A stretch of 64,000 nucleotides of DNA, from the NCBI RefSeq assembly GCF_910589235.1, contig NC_060957.1, positions 1,466,598 to 1,530,597 of the forward strand. Direction: 5' to 3'. This document shows positions 63,546-64,000 of the stretch, one piece after another (position 1 is the stretch's first letter; each line of letters opens with the position of its first letter). The stretch is from Vespa crabro (taxonomy: Eukaryota; Arthropoda; Insecta; Hymenoptera; Vespidae). Under the pieces are notes generated by a model. It was not told where the DNA came from, did not search any database, and saw only the letters and a program-made list of their open reading frames with translations. The translations under genes and the position numbers were made by a program.

Positions 63546-64000
63546 GATTTTATTTATTTTTGATCTTATTAGTTTATATATATTTTATGTAATAATAATC
63601 AATAAATTTAATTTGAATTAATATGAAATGACACGATATTAACATTTGTCGTTTTCTGGTAAAAATTACTGTTAGACGTTAGCAGATTTAAGAAAATTTC
63701 TTGACTTTAATAATAAGTATACTTTATATCTATATATTTACACATTGAATGCCATGTGGAGCATTATTGAAAATTGATTAAAATAAGTATTTTTTTGACC
63801 TAAATTTTTTATTTAAACAATATTAAACATCGTAGAAAGTATAGGCTGAATAAAAAAATGTTACAAAGATTTTAGATTTTCATTAAAAAAAATAAAGTTG
63901 ATCTTGAGACTTCAAGACATTTATCGAATAAGAAATAAATAATACTGTTATGTTTACCTTCTTAAACCAAACAATTTTTGATTCAAACTTTCTTTTCAAA
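63210..64000. other. Glutathione synthetase 3' UTR and downstream AT-rich sequence
   Basis: It contains two AATAAA-type signals (about 63380 and 63414) and a long AT array interrupted by one A (about 63471-63541). No further gene is visible before the window ends. Confidence 0.6.
63471..63541 (+). repeat. (AT)n microsatellite
   Basis: An AT array of about 70 nt, broken once, just downstream of the glutathione synthetase gene. Confidence 0.93.

Overview
This window is animal nuclear DNA, most probably from an AT-rich holometabolous insect; a hymenopteran is my guess from base composition and gene content. The genes have many short introns with GT-AG ends, insect-type families are present (a ZAD zinc-finger protein, a cuticular chitin deacetylase, a Psi-type KH protein), and non-coding DNA is full of microsatellites and long poly-T/poly-A tracts. 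I assembled the gene models by hand from open frames and splice sites, so internal exon ends are inferences from sequence.

Layout. Positions 1-7.7 kb hold no recognisable gene, only simple repeats and probably the 5' regulatory or UTR region of syndapin. Then come syndapin/PACSIN (+, 7.8-14.2 kb); a ZAD-C2H2 zinc-finger gene (-, 17.1-20.8 kb); an FKBP52/FKBP59-type immunophilin (+, 22.0-24.2 kb); clathrin light chain (+, 25.7-27.5 kb); a TMEM62-like membrane metallophosphoesterase (+, 28.6-31.9 kb); complex I subunit NDUFC2 (+, 33.2-34.1 kb); a group III/IV chitin deacetylase-like protein (-, 34.9-40.3 kb); the nucleolar rRNA-processing factor RRP1 (-, 40.9-43.6 kb); a transposon-rich gap with a dead piggyBac-like transposase, a hAT-like remnant and a long-inverted-repeat MITE (44.9-48.3 kb); GMP reductase (+, 48.4-50.6 kb); a four-KH-domain P-element somatic inhibitor/FUBP protein (-, 54.3-59.0 kb); and glutathione synthetase (+, 60.8-63.2 kb).

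The genes are conserved housekeeping and cuticle genes with no shared pathway or operon logic. Syndapin and clathrin light chain both act in endocytosis but are 11 kb apart. Two pairs are divergent: zinc finger/FKBP59 and Psi/glutathione synthetase.

I found no evidence of a novel multi-gene system. The points most worth a second look are: loss of metal-binding residues in the chitin deacetylase; a 12-nt in-frame microexon in clathrin light chain; two candidate in-frame microexons in the syndapin F-BAR region; a purine-rich candidate stop-containing exon plus a spliced 3' UTR in the Psi gene; and a palindromic MITE.
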